Part shown: positions 9,831 through 21,176 of the stretch, piece after piece
How the letters are laid out: the number at the start of each line of letters is the position of its first letter
Numbering within the stretch: the stretch's first letter is position 1
DNA from: Arachis hypogaea
Lineage: Eukaryota > Streptophyta > Magnoliopsida > Fabales > Fabaceae
Direction: 5' to 3'
Length of the DNA stretch: 64,000 nucleotides
NCBI RefSeq assembly: GCF_003086295.3
Contig: NC_092051.1
Span: 71,115,772 to 71,179,771 of the forward strand
Made by a program: the position numbers and the translations under genes
The notes under the pieces: generated by a model
Seen by the model: only the letters and a program-made list of their open reading frames with translations
Told to the model about the DNA's origin: nothing
The model's database searches: none

Positions 9831-10905
9831 AGCTCCAAGCCACTTGAATAGAATAGATCTCATACCCGAGGCCAAAGGGTGGTATGAGATAGTGAGGAGG
9901 TCTATATTCCCTACTGCAAACACCTCAGAAGTCACAATCAAGCGAGCTATCCTGACATATTGCATCTTAAAGGGAAGAGAAATTAACCTCTCATAGCTCA
10001 TAGCAGACAGCATTCAGGAGATGGCTGAGAATACAAGAAAATCAAGTAGGCTTGGTCACCCAAGCACTATTCTGAGGCTGTGCAACAGGGCTGGGGTACT
10101 CTTTGAAGATGAAGATACAGAGAAGGTAAAAAGAGGCAGGGGAATCACAAGGCGAAGCATGGAAGGTGCTACTGATGATGACAATCAAGAGAAAAGAAGA
10201 TCCCAAGGAAGAAGAAGAAGACCACAAGTGGAGGGAGAGCAAGCTTCTAATGCACTGGATTTGAGTCAAATGCAGAGAGCCATTGAAGAAATGTCTCAGC
10301 AATTCGTAAGAGCAGAGGAGCAACATCAAGAACAATATTTGAGGCAACAGGAGCAGTATCCGAAGGATCGAGAGCAACAAGAGAACTGACAGCGAATGAT
10401 AGAATGATAAGAGAAATGGCAGCAACAAATGATGGCTCAACAACAAGAATTTCAAACAAAGATTCTTGATGGGCAAAGGGAACAATCAGCAGATTTTCGA
10501 GAATCATATAATAGATTGTCTTTGTGACAAGCCAAGTATGGGGAATACACTCAGAATCTGTATCAGTGAAAGAACATATATCATACCATTGGGGAGCATA
10601 GACACGTGGATAGAATGGAGTATGATATAGAAATCCAATCAAAGTTGGATTATGTAGTCCACAGCATGCCAGCGTTGAACCCACAGATCAAGCCATTTGA
10701 GCAATGCCAAGAGTTGGTAGACCATCAGAGAGCAAGAACCAAGCAGCATGCAGCACACATGCAGCATGGGTTGGAGGAGGCTGGACTCTCAGGTCTGATA
10801 GACTTTATTTGGGATCAAAGGTGCCCTGTTGAAGAACCTCAAGATGCAACCAAGAAGAGAAAGAAGAAAGGAGAATCAAGCAGGAGCAATGAGCACGACA
10901 ATTAG
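9831..10905 (+). pseudogene. Second ORF of B1 (putative plant transposon protein family), truncated and broken
   Basis: Aligns along its length with the ORF on the minus strand at 40382-41956. Conserved stretches include EAKGWYEIVRRSI, TYCIL and RLGHPSTILRLCNRAGV, then a Gln/Glu-rich coiled-coil-like region (10240-10500) and a basic tail ending at TAG 10903. The 5' half is missing because A inserted at 9831. In-frame stops at 9994, 10387, 10405, 10408, 10525 and 10567; most look like CAG or TGG codons changed by C-to-T or G-to-A. I place the family (PF20167 type) from memory of its VREFYAN and RALLxYCIL motifs, seen complete in D. Biochemical role unknown. Confidence 0.8.
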
Positions 10906-11918
10906 GAGGTGGTGGAGTTTCTTTCATGTTTTTCAATTAAATAAGGATGATGCATACCTAAGACATGATATACCTCCAAATGCTTTATGTTTTGCACCTT
11001 CATATTCTAAGTAGTTTTCTTACAAGTGATCTGCATTGTGCTTGTTATCAATCATTTGCTTAAATTCTGTTTTGTTCCCTTCTGCATGAATAAAAGAAAA
11101 ATGTTTGAAATAGAAAAGTGATTGTCCAATGTTGTAGAAATTAGAATGAAATTCAGTGGTGGTACTTGCTTGATTTAATGATTAGCTCAATAATAAAAGC
11201 TGCATAATAAAATGTTCCTTGAAGTGTGAATTAGGTTGCTGCTATAAAACCTTTTATTAATGAATAACCCCTTGAGAATGATCAAAGTAAGAAAGAAAAA
11301 GAAAAGAAAAGCCAAGAATTGGCAAAGAAACAAACAATAAGGCTAGACACCAATAGCTTGGACCTTAGAACATATGCCTGTGGTGCTTTTGTACTAGGAT
11401 ATGCTTGGACAATTAGGTTCTGAGGGGTATTTTAAAACTTGGCCACTTGGATTAACTAATCTGGGATTGCCAACCGAAAGTCCATTATCAAGAGCAACCT
11501 AGTCACAAAGCATTTAGTGATCTAAAGAGATGCTGGGCATCAATGTTCCTAGGAAGAAATTGTGAGCTAAGTGTCTGTTGTGAAGAAGTGTTGAGCAAAA
11601 ATTGAGCCAAAAGGCTGCTGCAACACTTGCCACCAAGCTTTCATTAAGAAATAAGCTTTCTAAGCAAAAGAAAGAAAGAAAAAGCTAATAGGGATCAATC
11701 AAAAAGCAAGGCATTATAGCAGCAACTCTAGTGAACCATCAAAGAGACATTCCATATCAGATAGCTAAGAATAATTGAGCTACATTTGTCTGCATAAAAC
11801 CCCATGAACCAAGTTCAATTATCTACTAAATAAGGACATGTATGCTTCTCTGTTTTATTTCATTTCTTCTTATGTTTAGTGCTTGCTTGGGGACAAGTAA
11901 GATTTAAGTTTGGTGTTG
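10906..11918 (+). other. 3' non-coding region of B1
   Basis: No ORF. Contains an A-rich tract (11285-11330), the shared block ATGCCTGTGGTG (11374-11385), a stretch that aligns with the A region at 7600-7760, and the terminal hairpin CTTGCTTG-GGGA-CAAGTAAG (11882-11901) followed by AAGTTTGGTGTT (11906-11917), one G and the LTR. Confidence 0.75.
11882..11918 (+). promoter_or_regulatory. Terminal hairpin and AAGTTTGGTGTTG before the LTR (B1)
   Basis: Same module and same one-base spacing to the LTR as in A and C. One arm base changed C to T, turning a G-C pair into a G-T pair, so the stem is kept. Confidence 0.65.
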
Positions 11919-13921
11919 TGATGACAAGTCATCTTATGGTAGCTTTTTAAGCATTTTTTACTTGTTTGATTAGGTTTTATGCACTTTCTTGCCTAATAAG
12001 TAAATGATTTGGAGTGGTTTTGCATGGTTATGTCAATTCAATCAACCATTATTTATTTGACACAAAATCATAGGATTCATGCTAGAATTAGTTGATTTTA
12101 TGATTAATGCAGAGATCTTGTGAATTTGGTGATGCTTTGATTGGTTGTTTTGATTACTTGTAGGTGAAGAAATGAGACAAAAAGAAAGAACCATGAAAGC
12201 GTGGCGCTCATCCAAAGGAGCAAGGGCCAGCGCTCGAAGACCCAATGGAGCGCCCAATGATGCACTAAGAAAGCAGGGCTGAGGGAGCAACAAAGAGATG
12301 TAGCGCTCTCTATTTGAGCGGAGCGTTCACAAAGTGAGCGCTAGTTGGGAACACACCAAGGCCAGCGCTCAAATGGAGTGAGTGCTACGTTCAAATTGAT
12401 TGAACGTTTTTGCGCATAATGGAGAGACCAAGCAAGGGCGCTACGTTGAATGTCCCAACTGAGCGCTACAAGGAAACTCAAAAACAAGGCCAGCGCTCGA
12501 ATCAGTGAGCGCTACGTTCACTTTTACAACGTTTTCGGGCTCCAAAGAAAGAAAAACAAGGCGCGGCACCCATAAAGTGAAACAGCCAAGGTTCGAAGAG
12601 GAAAACCAAGGCATAAAAGTAGTGCTACCTTCTCTTCTCTTAACTGAGCGCTGTGGCACAAAAAGAGGAGCAACCAAGGCTCGAAAGGGGGAACAAAAGC
12701 AAAGCTAGTGAGCGCTCAGTTCACTAACCAAACGGAGCACTCTACTGGAGCTAGCACCCTTGGTTCATTTTCAAATCAAATGCCATCTTGGATCCACTTC
12801 TTCACTAACTTGAAAAGCCCACTCCAAATTTTGAAAACCAAAAATAGGAGTTAATTTGATTTGTAGAGGACTTTTTACCTTGGGACTTTTAGCTCATTCT
12901 TTAGTTTTCACTTTTGAATTTTCAATTGGGAATTTGGGGAATTGGATTTAGTTTTCTTTCTATTTTCATTTTCTTTTCTTCTGCAACTTCTGCTATCTAT
13001 TCTTGAAATTTGAATTGAGATTGAAGAGCTCTATTGATTCTAAATCTGAGAATCATCTTTCACTTTTCTTCTCAATTGTTCTAAGAATTGGATCTTGATC
13101 TTCTTTTCTGTTTTCATTTTCTTTCTTCTGCAACTTATACTTTTGAGTTTTTGAATTGAAATTAAAGAATTCCATTGAATCTGGATCTGAGAATCATCGT
13201 TGCTTTTCTTTCAAATAGTTTTGGGAATTGGAGAATTGGCTCTAAGTTTCATTTACTGTTTTCCTTTTCATTTCTTCTGCAATTACTTTTCTGCTTCATC
13301 AAGAGAGCAATCGAGATCTAGATCTGCTTTCTAATCATCTCATTTCTTTTCTCAGATCTTCAAATTCTCTTTTAGATTTCATAATTGAGCTCAGTTTTCG
13401 TTCTGTTTTGTTTCTTCAAGACATTTTCCATTTCTGTTTAGATCTTCTGCAACTCACTTCATCTTTTACTTCTCTGATTTATTGTACTTTGCATTTTCTT
13501 GTTAAATTCTGAATCCCAGCTCCCAAATCCCTTTACTCTTCAAGCAATTTAAGTTTCTCAGCAATTTAGATTCAATAATTTAGATTTCTTGCACTTTAAG
13601 CTTCAGCCATTTACATTTCTTGCATTCTAAGTTTCAGTCATTTACATTATTTGCACTCTAAGTTTTAGCTCTTTTACTTCTTCTGCACTTTACTATTCTG
13701 TCAATTTCCCCTCTCCCTTTTATTTTCATGCAATTTAGCTTCTGTTGATCACAATTCACTCAAATCATCAACTATTTGCTTAACTAAATTCATCACCTAA
13801 CTAAAATTGCTCAATCCATCAATCCCTATGGGATCGACCTCACTCTTGTGAGTAATTACTACTTGATGCGACCCGGTACACTTGCCGGTGAGTTTGTGTG
13901 GAATCGTTCTTTCCTTCATCA
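11919..13921 (+). repeat. 3' LTR of B1 (2,003 bp), AGCGCT family
   Basis: Starts TGATGACAAGTCATC, ends CCTTCATCA. Its first 150 bp and its U5 end are clearly related to A's LTR, but U3 carries AGCGCT palindromes instead of GCCAACGTT. Compared with B2's LTR, a short segment with the TATA box is missing near 12842 (AAAAATAGGAG here; AAAATAG, then GTGTATAAATAGGAG there). U5 has a long T-rich region with repeated TTCTGCAA and GGATCT motifs. Confidence 0.88.
12185..12760. repeat. AGCGCT palindrome array in U3 of B1
   Basis: More than ten copies of the six-base palindrome AGCGCT in both extended orientations, such as GCCAGCGCTCGAA and TGAGCGCTACGTTCA. Local pairs can fold, for example TTGAGCG...CGCTCAA. 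Short ORFs here come from the repeat. Confidence 0.75.
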
Positions 13922-15076
13922 ATTGTCTCCCCACCTTAAATTGGGGTGGTTCCTCCAGGATGAGTTGTAGGTATCACCATGAAATTCATTCTGATTAGCA
14001 CATTGGTTGTGCATATAATTGACTTGCTCTTGCTGCTGTTCTTCATAGCTTTCCTCATTTTGCCCCCACCCAGCTGGTGCTTGATTTATTGTGTTCACTA
14101 CTGTAATTTGAAGACCATCAATCCTCTTGGCCATCATCTCCATTTGTTGTTAAATTTGTTGATGCATCACTTTATTTTGAGCCAAAATGGTATCCATACC
14201 TTCCAGCTCCAATACACCCTTCCTCTGAGCTGGTTGGCGTTGCCTTTGATGATCATAGAAGTATTGATTTTTTGTCACAGTGTCTATGAGGTTTTGGGCT
14301 TCCTCAGCTGTCTTCATGAGTTGTACTGAACCTCCAGCAGAATAATCTAAGGCCTCTAGAGCTCTCAATGTCAATCCTTCATAGAAATTCTGAAGCTTAT
14401 CCCATTCATTGAACATCTCTAGGAGACACTTCCTGATCAAGGCTTTATATCTTTCCCAGGCCTCATAAAGTGACTCTCCATCCATTTGGGTGAAGGTTTA
14501 TACCTCTGTCTTCAATCTTATGATCTTCTGAGGTGGGTAGAATTTAGCTAGAAATTTACTTACTAGATCCTCCCAATTGTTGATGCTTTCTTTTGGAAAT
14601 GCCTCCAACAATTGGGCAGCTTTGTCCCTTAATGAAAATGGGAATAACAGCAACTTATAGATGTCTGGATGTACACCATTTGTCTTCACTGTGTCACATA
14701 TCCTCATAAAGGTGGATAGGTGCTGGTTTGGATCTTCCAAGAAACTTCCTCCATAGGAACAATTATTCTGCACCAGAGTAATGAGTTGAGACTTCAATTC
14801 AAAGTTGTTTGCATTAACATTTGGAGTAAGTATGCTACTCCCACAGTGCCTTGGATTAGGGAAGGTGTAGGAGGCTAGAACTCTCCTCTGGGGTGGGTTA
14901 TTGTTAGCCACTCCATCTGATAGATTAGGGACATTCCCTTCCATCTCTTGGTCTTCTTCTTCCGAGGCTTCTTCTCCAACAACTCCCTTCCCTCTTACTT
15001 CTCTTCTTAATCTCAAGAGTGTTCTCTCTGGCTCAGGATCAAAAGATGTGGATTCATTTCTTCTCCCTCCTGACAT
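13922..15076 (-). pseudogene. gag: gag of B2, N-terminal two thirds, cut by B1
   Basis: Starts at ATG 15076-15074 with MSGGRR, the MSG start shared with A and D. The retrotransposon-gag core is present (RRVLASYTFPNPRHCG, FLAKFYPPQ, YEAWERYKALIRKC). Stops at 14498-14500 and 14150-14152, both TAA where the related copies have Gln codons. No frameshift. The protein ends at the B1 junction, at the conserved WRNHPNLRWGDN segment, so protease and pol are absent here. Confidence 0.88.
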
Positions 15077-15187
15077 GCAACCAAAACAATAAGAAACAGT
15101 TAGTGTGCTTGATAAAAATGAAAGAAAAAGAAAAAAAATGCTTAATCTAGAATATCACCCTACTTAATCATTGTCAATCTAAATCAA

Positions 15188-15205
15188 TACCCGGCAATGG
15201 TGCTA
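15188..15205 (-). other. Primer binding site of B2, decayed
   Basis: On the minus strand it aligns to the tRNA-Asp 3' end with four mismatches, three of which are G-to-A on that strand. It lies 6 bp from the LTR edge at 15212, as in A and D. Confidence 0.7.
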
Positions 15206-16907
15206 AAAACTTGATGAGGGAAAAACGATTCCACACAAACTCATTGGGAAGTGTACCGGATCGCATCAAGTAGTAATAACTCACAAGAGTGAGGTCGATC
15301 CCACAGAGATTGATGGCTTGAGCAACTTTAGTTAGGTGATGAATTTAGTTAAGCGAATATTTGATGATTTGAGTGAAACTTGATTAACAGAAGTAAAATT
15401 TGCAAGTAAACTAAAGTGCAGAATGAAAATTGGTTGAATCTTAAAGTGCAAAAGAAGTGAATTGCAGAAACGTAAAGCACAAGAAAGTAAAAGAGCTAAA
15501 ACTTAAATTGCAAGAAAGGTAAATAACTGAAACTTAAAGTGTAAAGTATTGAAATTTGTTGAATCTAAATTGACAAGAAACTTAAATTGCATTAAGAATA
15601 AAGGGATTTGGGTATTGGGATTCAAATTAAACTAGAAAATAGAAGTGCAGTGGATTAAAGAAGTATGAGATGAAGAGAAATTGCAGAAAAACTAAAACAG
15701 AAATGAAAAAATTGCAAAGGAATCAAAATAGCAAGAAAGCTTAGCTCAGTTATGAAATCCTAAAAAGGAATTGACAATTGCAGAAGAGTAACAAGAACAG
15801 AAAATAGATCTAGATCTCAATTACTCTCTTGACCAAACAGAAAAAGAAGAAATTGCAGAAGAAGTAAAATGAAAACAGAAAAGAAAGTTTAGATCCAATT
15901 TCCAATTCTTAGAACTATAAAAAGAAAAAGTAGAAGATGATTCTCAGATGAAGAATTTCAGTGGAGTTCTTCAATCTGAGTTTAAAACCCAAAACAGAAA
16001 ATAGAAGTTTCAGAAGAAAAAAAAAATGAACACTGATGAGTATTTTGGTGAAAAATAAATTTCTCCCAAAACACACAAATCTAACCAGCAAGTGTACCGG
16101 GTCGTATCAAGTAATAAAAACTCACGGGAGTGAGGTCGATCCCACAGGGATTGAAGGATTGAGCAATTTTAGCTTAGTGGTTAATTTAGTCAAGCGAATC
16201 AAGATTTGGTTGAGTGTTTTGTGATTTGCAGAAATTAAATTGCATGGAAGTAAAGAGAACAGGGAATTAAAGTGCTGAATCGTAAAGAACAAGAAATTAA
16301 ATAGCAGAAACTTAGAATGCAAGAAATGTAAATTGCGGAATCTTAAAGTGCAAGAAATGTAAACGGCTGGAATTGTAAAGGGAATTGGGGATTGGATTTG
16401 CAGAATTTAAACAAGGAAAAGTAAATTGCATCAAGCAGAGAAGTAGAAGAAGGTTTGGGTTAGATTGGATCTTGAAGCAGAAAAGTAAATGAACATGAAA
16501 ACAGTAAACAGAAAATGTAAAATTGGGAAATTAGATCTCAGGACCCAGAGACTAAAAAACCAAGTCTAGATCTCAATGCCTTCCTAGATCCAACAAGAAC
16601 AATTGCAAGGGAATTGTAAATTGCAAGGAAAATAGATGAAGAGCAATTAACAGAAATTAAATTCAATCAAGCAGTAAATCAAGCAGTGAGATCCAAGGTT
16701 GAGATTGAAACAGAATTTCTTCAATTCTCCAACCCAAAAATCCAAGACAATTGTAATTGAAATTGAAAGCAATAAAATTGAGAGGAAGAGAAATGAATTC
16801 TCCTTCCCCAAGACAAAGAAATTAAAGATCACTCAATATCAAAAGCTCTCCGAAAACTATTATGAAAATTCCAAAAGAAAGCTCTCCGAAGAACTTGAAT
16901 TCTATCC

Positions 16908-16915
16908 TATTTATA
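16908..16915 (-). promoter_or_regulatory. TATA box of solo LTR S1
   Basis: TATAAATA on the minus strand, in AAAGTGTATAAATAGG. Confidence 0.75.
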
Positions 16916-17039
16916 CACTTTCTTCCAATGATCTTCAAGCCTTGAGTTGGGCCTTTGCTCTTGGTGGAATTGGGTTGAAAGAGGCCTTGGTTGATTGCTC
17001 TTGGAGTTTGAAGAGGAACCAAAACGAACCAATTGAACT

Positions 17040-17440
17040 GGGTTTGAGTTTTGCAAAAGTTGGACCAAAAGTTTGAGCAAAAGTTAGGGGTCTAACTTTT
17101 GCTCCAACTTTTCATATCAGCTACCATAATCTGCTGATACCAACGTTGGTGCCAAAGTTAGGGGTCTAACTTTGGCCCTAACGTTGGCCTTACCTTGTGC
17201 ACTTGTGGCGCCAACGTTAGCCACCAAGTTAGGGGGCTAACGTTGGCGCAAACTTTTGCTCATTCCCTTGTGATTTTCATGTGCCAACGTTAGCCACCAA
17301 GTTAGGGGCTAACGTTGGCGCAAACTTTTGGTGCCCAGGGAGGTTTTCTTCATGCCAATGTTAGCCTCAAAGTTAGGGGTCTAACGTTGGCGCAAACTTT
17401 TCAACCAAAAGTTTGTGCAAAAGTTTGATGCTAACTTTAA
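17040..17440. repeat. Palindrome array in U3 of S1
   Basis: Arms GCGCCAACGTTAGCC (17208-17222) and GGCTAACGTTGGCGC (17235-17249). Further copies at about 17142-17187, 17281-17322 and 17353-17394. In A the matching arms read GTTTGCC and GGCAAAC; here they read GTTAGCC and GGCTAAC, so both arms changed together. Confidence 0.85.
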
Positions 17441-17897
17441 GTCCAGATTTTTGCTTCCGGGTTCAATTTCACTTATTCCATTGTCTTCTCTTTACTCCTA
17501 GCTATTCCTTCTTGCTTCAACCTTTCTCCAAGCTTTCTTCACCTATCATTAATCAACCAAACACATCAAAGCTATGCTTGAAATCATGAGATATTCATTC
17601 TTTCATAATATGTGACAATTATAGTATAAAACCTCATGAAATAGCATGAATTCATACATGGTTGATTAAATCAAAGGAAACATGAAAATCTAGCTAATTG
17701 GCTTGCTTGTAGCTCAAGAAAGTGCATAATTCTAATGAAAACAAAAGAAAAAGACTAGTTAAAATAGGCTAAGATGACTTGTCATCAAACACAGAAAACA
17801 AACTTCGATCTGATCCCAATTTCCCAAATTCTAAAAAGGAAAATTAAAAGAGAGAAAGCTAAAATGAGCCAAAGGTCCTTCAAATCAAACTTGCTCC

Positions 17898-17905
17898 TAT
17901 TTATA
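17898..17905 (-). promoter_or_regulatory. TATA box of the B2 LTR
   Basis: TATAAATA on the minus strand in AAAGTGTATAAATAGGAGC, about 800 bp into the LTR. Confidence 0.75.
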
Positions 17906-17994
17906 CACTTTCTATTTTCAGTCATCAAAACTTGGAGTGGGCTTTTTGATTTGGACTTGGCCTTGAATAAGTGGGTCAGGGGTGCATTGTGAAG

Positions 17995-18435
17995 CTCCCA
18001 GTGGAGCGTTCAGTTGGGAAAGTGAACGCCTCGTTCATTTCCTTCAGCATGCCTTTGGTGCGCATGTTGCCTCCCCTAGCGCTCTCCTTGTGAACGCTGC
18101 GCTGGCTATTTGAGCGCTACCTCCTTGGTTGAGCGCTTCTCCTCATGGTGCGCGAATGGGCACTCTCCTAGTGTTTTCCTTGTGAGCGCTGCGCTCACTC
18201 CTTGAGCGCTACCCTTATTGAGCGCGCACCTTTCTTCCTTGGCCAGTGCTCCCTTGTTGAGCACTACGTTCATTATTTGAACGCTCCTAGTGTACGGATG
18301 GCACGAGGCCTTGGCTCCCAGGCTGAAATCCATGAAAAAGGTGAAAAAGTGAACGTGGTGCTCACTTCCAAAGTGAACGCTAGCTGTGTTGGCTATTGAG
18401 CGTGGCGCTTCCTTTTTGAACGCAACGCTTTACTG
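17995..18435. repeat. AGCGCT palindrome array in U3 of B2
   Basis: Many copies of GAGCGCT or AGCGCTAC and of TGAACG/CGTTCA, such as AGTGAACGCCTCGTTCA and TTGAGCGCT. Part of the array (from 18103) is repeated at 18977-19310 by the tandem duplication. Confidence 0.75.
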
Positions 18436-18942
18436 ATTGCATCCCCTTTCTCTTTATTTCTTCACCTACAAGCAACCAAACAAGCAATCAAAGTCTCACC
18501 AAATTCACACGGTCTTTGCATTGTTCATGAAATCAATTAATTCTAGCATAAAACTTATGATTTTGTAAAATAGATGATGTTTGATTGATACAACATAATC
18601 ATGAAAATCCACTCCCATCACTTACTTATTGTGCAAGAAAGTGCATAAAACCTGATGAAACTAATGAAAAATGCTTGTAAAACTAGCATAAGATGACTTG
18701 TCATCAAAAGGATAACAAAGTTCCATGACATTTCTAAAGCTTATAATATATAATATATTCAAGAATTTATATAAATAAAAACCCGATGAAGGAATAAAAG
18801 CTCAAAGTCGTATAAAGCAGAATTTCAAAGCGCGAAATGTACACACACGGTAACTAGGCGCGTAGATACGAACTGAACAAGATATAATACTTATAAAACC
18901 CTATAGATAGCTCCAGGATACACAAGGTAATAATTAAATCAA

Positions 18943-18968
18943 CAAGATATATATATATATATATATAC
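18943..18968. repeat. (AT)n microsatellite, first copy
   Basis: AT dinucleotide run at the end of the first duplication unit. The matching run at about 19795-19831 is longer. Confidence 0.9.
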
Positions 18969-19794
18969 ACCAAAAATGGCTATTTGAGCGCTACCTCCTT
19001 GGTTGAGTGCTTCTCCTCATGGTGCGCGAATGGGCACTCTCCTAGCGTTTTCCTTGTGAGCGCTGCGCTCACTCCTTGAGCGCTACCCTTATTGAGCGCG
19101 CACCTTTCTTCCTTGGCCAGTGCTCCCTTGTTGAGCGCTACGTTCATTATTTGAATGCTCCTAGTGTACGGATGGCACGAGGCCTTGGCTCTCAGGCTGA
19201 GATCCAAGAAAAAGGTGAAAAAGTGAACGCTAGCTGTGTTGGCTATTGAGCGTGGCGCTTCCTTTTTGAGCGCAACACTTTACTGATTGCATCCCCTTTC
19301 TCTTCATTTCTTCACCTACAAGCAACCAAACAAGCAATCAAAGTCTCACCAAATTCACACGGTCTTTGCATTGTTCATGAAATCAATTAATTCTAGCATA
19401 AAACTTATGATTTTGTAAAATAGATGATGTTTGATTGATACAACATAATCATGAAAATCCACTCCCATCACTTACTTATTGTGCAAGAAAGTGCATAAAA
19501 CCTGATGAAACTAATGAAAAATGCTTGTAAAACTAGCATAAGATGACTTGTCATCAAAAGGATAACAAAGTTCCATGACATTTCTAAAGCTTATAATATA
19601 TAATATATTCAAGAATTTATATAAATAAAAACCCGATGAAGGAATAAAAGCTCAAAGTCGTATAAAGCAGAATTTCAAAGCGCGAAATGTACACACACGG
19701 TAACTAGGCGCGTAGATACGAACTGAACAAGATATAATACTTATAAAACCCTATAGATAGCTCCAGGATACACAAGGTAATAATTAAATCAACA

Positions 19795-19831
<37 letters not shown>
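19795..19831. repeat. (AT)n microsatellite, second copy
   Basis: AT dinucleotide run directly before ACACCAAAAA, at the right edge of the tandem duplication. Confidence 0.9.
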
Positions 19832-19834
<3 letters not shown>

Positions 19835-20604
19835 CAAAAAAAGGACTAGTCACAGCCTGTGGAGTTTAGGCCGGCTAGTTAAACTAAAATACAAAAGAGT
19901 TTTAAAAATTTAAAATAGCTTATACAATTTATCTCTCAAATCAAGCCTCTAAGGCCGTAATGTATAGAATATAAAGGGTGAGAGAATAACTACAACAAAA
20001 GTAATATAAACTAAAGCATAAGAAAGATCATCCTCTGCTCTGTCATCATATCTGCAAACTCACCGAGGTGGGTTGCGACCTGCATCTAAAAAACAACAAC
20101 ATATTGTATGAGAACCGGAGGTTCTCAGTATAGTAACAGTGCCCAATATGTAAGATATAAGGTTTCAAAATGCCAAAGGCAATCCTAGAACTTCACATCT
20201 ATAGAAATATCCAACCTTAACGAAATAAATAACTTAAACTATAAACCATAAGCAGTGTTATCTAAACTTAGGGGATTTCTAACTGATACCAAATTACACC
20301 ACTGTCCCACAGCCTTCACCAACCTACCCTCCACGCGATCCCATCACCACCGCCTACCTAACCTCCTCATCCGCAGACAATTACAGATAATGCAAACAAG
20401 TAAAACACAAGTAATATACATGTATCGCAATTAAAACAACTAGCAAGTAAGCATATTATAGATTTAAGCAAAAGGTTCAATTAGGCAGAGCAAGCAAAAC
20501 ACAGAGAAGATTCACATGATGAATACATGTCCTATTGGCTCGTGATATCACTTGTTGGTCCAAAATTCCAACCCAACACATCCTTTCGAATGTCGCCTTT
20601 TCTG

Positions 20605-20890
20605 CCACGTCCGAGGATATAGCGCCTGGCACGCTTTTGTTCCGAAGATATAGTGCCTGGCACACTCTTACGACAGAGAAGAAAAATCAACAACAACATA
20701 TGTTTCATCATAAATCATTCCAGTGATATAGTTTCTGGCACACTATCATTCTAAGGATATAGTGCCTGGCACACTTTCAATATCCAACAAGTCCATCAAC
20801 CTCAAATCATCGTTAGTCACCACCATCTTTTCCTCTCAATCCATTCTCAACTCTCAAGTCTCAACATTCCAGGGATATAGTGCCCAGTAT
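20605..20890. repeat. Dispersed short repeat GGATATAGTGCCTGGCACAC
   Basis: Five imperfect copies (about 20612, 20645, 20722, 20754, 20874) with unequal spacing inside LTR copy 1. GTGCC/GGCAC is a small dyad. The copy at 20874 is cut off by the TGTAACACCC junction. Confidence 0.7.
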
Positions 20891-21080
20891 TGTAACACCC
20901 TAACTTTTAGCACCTCATGATCGCACTAAAAGTCTGAGCGCTACTTACCTCTATTCCTTTAATTATATACTATGTTTATTTAATATTGAGCATTCGTGAA
21001 TACGAATCGAAACTTTAGTTAAGAAAACGGAAAATTTTTACTTTAATCACTTAATCACACACACACACACACACACGCAC

Positions 21081-21176
<96 letters not shown>

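Larger units (their letters stand above)
9831..13921 (+). mobile_element. Element B1, 3' part (second ORF, 3' region, LTR)
   Basis: Starts abruptly where A's 3' LTR ends, inside a coding sequence that aligns with the D ORF at 41450, so A inserted here and the 5' part of B1 lies left of the window. Ends with an LTR at 13921. The next base is inside the gag of B2 on the other strand, so B1 itself inserted in B2; the 5 bp after its LTR are ATTGT. Confidence 0.85.
16034..17787 (-). mobile_element. Solo LTR S1 (A family) with target duplication AACAC
   Basis: A complete 1,754-bp LTR, TGATG at 16034 to CATCA at 17787 in plus-strand reading, in the minus orientation. The 5 bp AACAC at 16029-16033 recur at 17788-17792. 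There is no internal sequence, so it is the product of recombination between the two LTRs of one element. It matches A's LTR at both ends and in TATA context, but its palindrome arms differ. Confidence 0.94.
13922..18706 (-). mobile_element. Element B2, 5' part (LTR, primer site, gag), minus strand
   Basis: Read on the minus strand: LTR 18706 to 15212 (interrupted by S1), primer site at 15205-15188, gag from 15076 to 13922, where B1's LTR begins. The remainder of B2 must lie left of B1, outside the window. Its LTR is the AGCGCT family, like B1. Confidence 0.85.
15212..18706 (-). repeat. 5' LTR of B2, split by solo LTR S1
   Basis: Two parts, 15212-16033 and 17793-18706 (about 1,736 bp together), separated by S1. 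On the minus strand it starts TGATGACAAGTCATC at 18706 and ends CCCTCATCA at 15212. TATA box at 17898-17905; AGCGCT array at 17995-18435. Confidence 0.87.
18103..19840. repeat. Tandem duplication of about 874 bp across the B2 LTR edge
   Basis: 18103-18976 is repeated from 18977 to about 19840. Each unit holds 604 bp of LTR start, the LTR terminus (18706; second copy 19556) and 270 bp or more of flanking DNA ending in (AT)n-CACCAAAAA. The second copy lacks 24 bp between direct repeats AAGTGAACG and has a longer AT run. Few other differences are seen, so the event is recent and later than the B2 insertion. Confidence 0.92.
18707..20890 (-). mobile_element. LTR-like fragment, probably chromovirus, copy 1
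   Basis: Allowing for the duplication, this stretch aligns with 21370-22400: both have TTCTAAAGC, CCCGATGAAG, CACCGAGGTGGGTTGCGACC, GGCAATCCTA, CACTGTCCCACAGCCTTCACC and CCAACCCAACACATC in the same order. B2 inserted near its left end. It stops at 20890, where a new TGTAACACCC end begins. No coding potential. The lineage is a guess from the TGTAACACCC ends. Confidence 0.55.
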
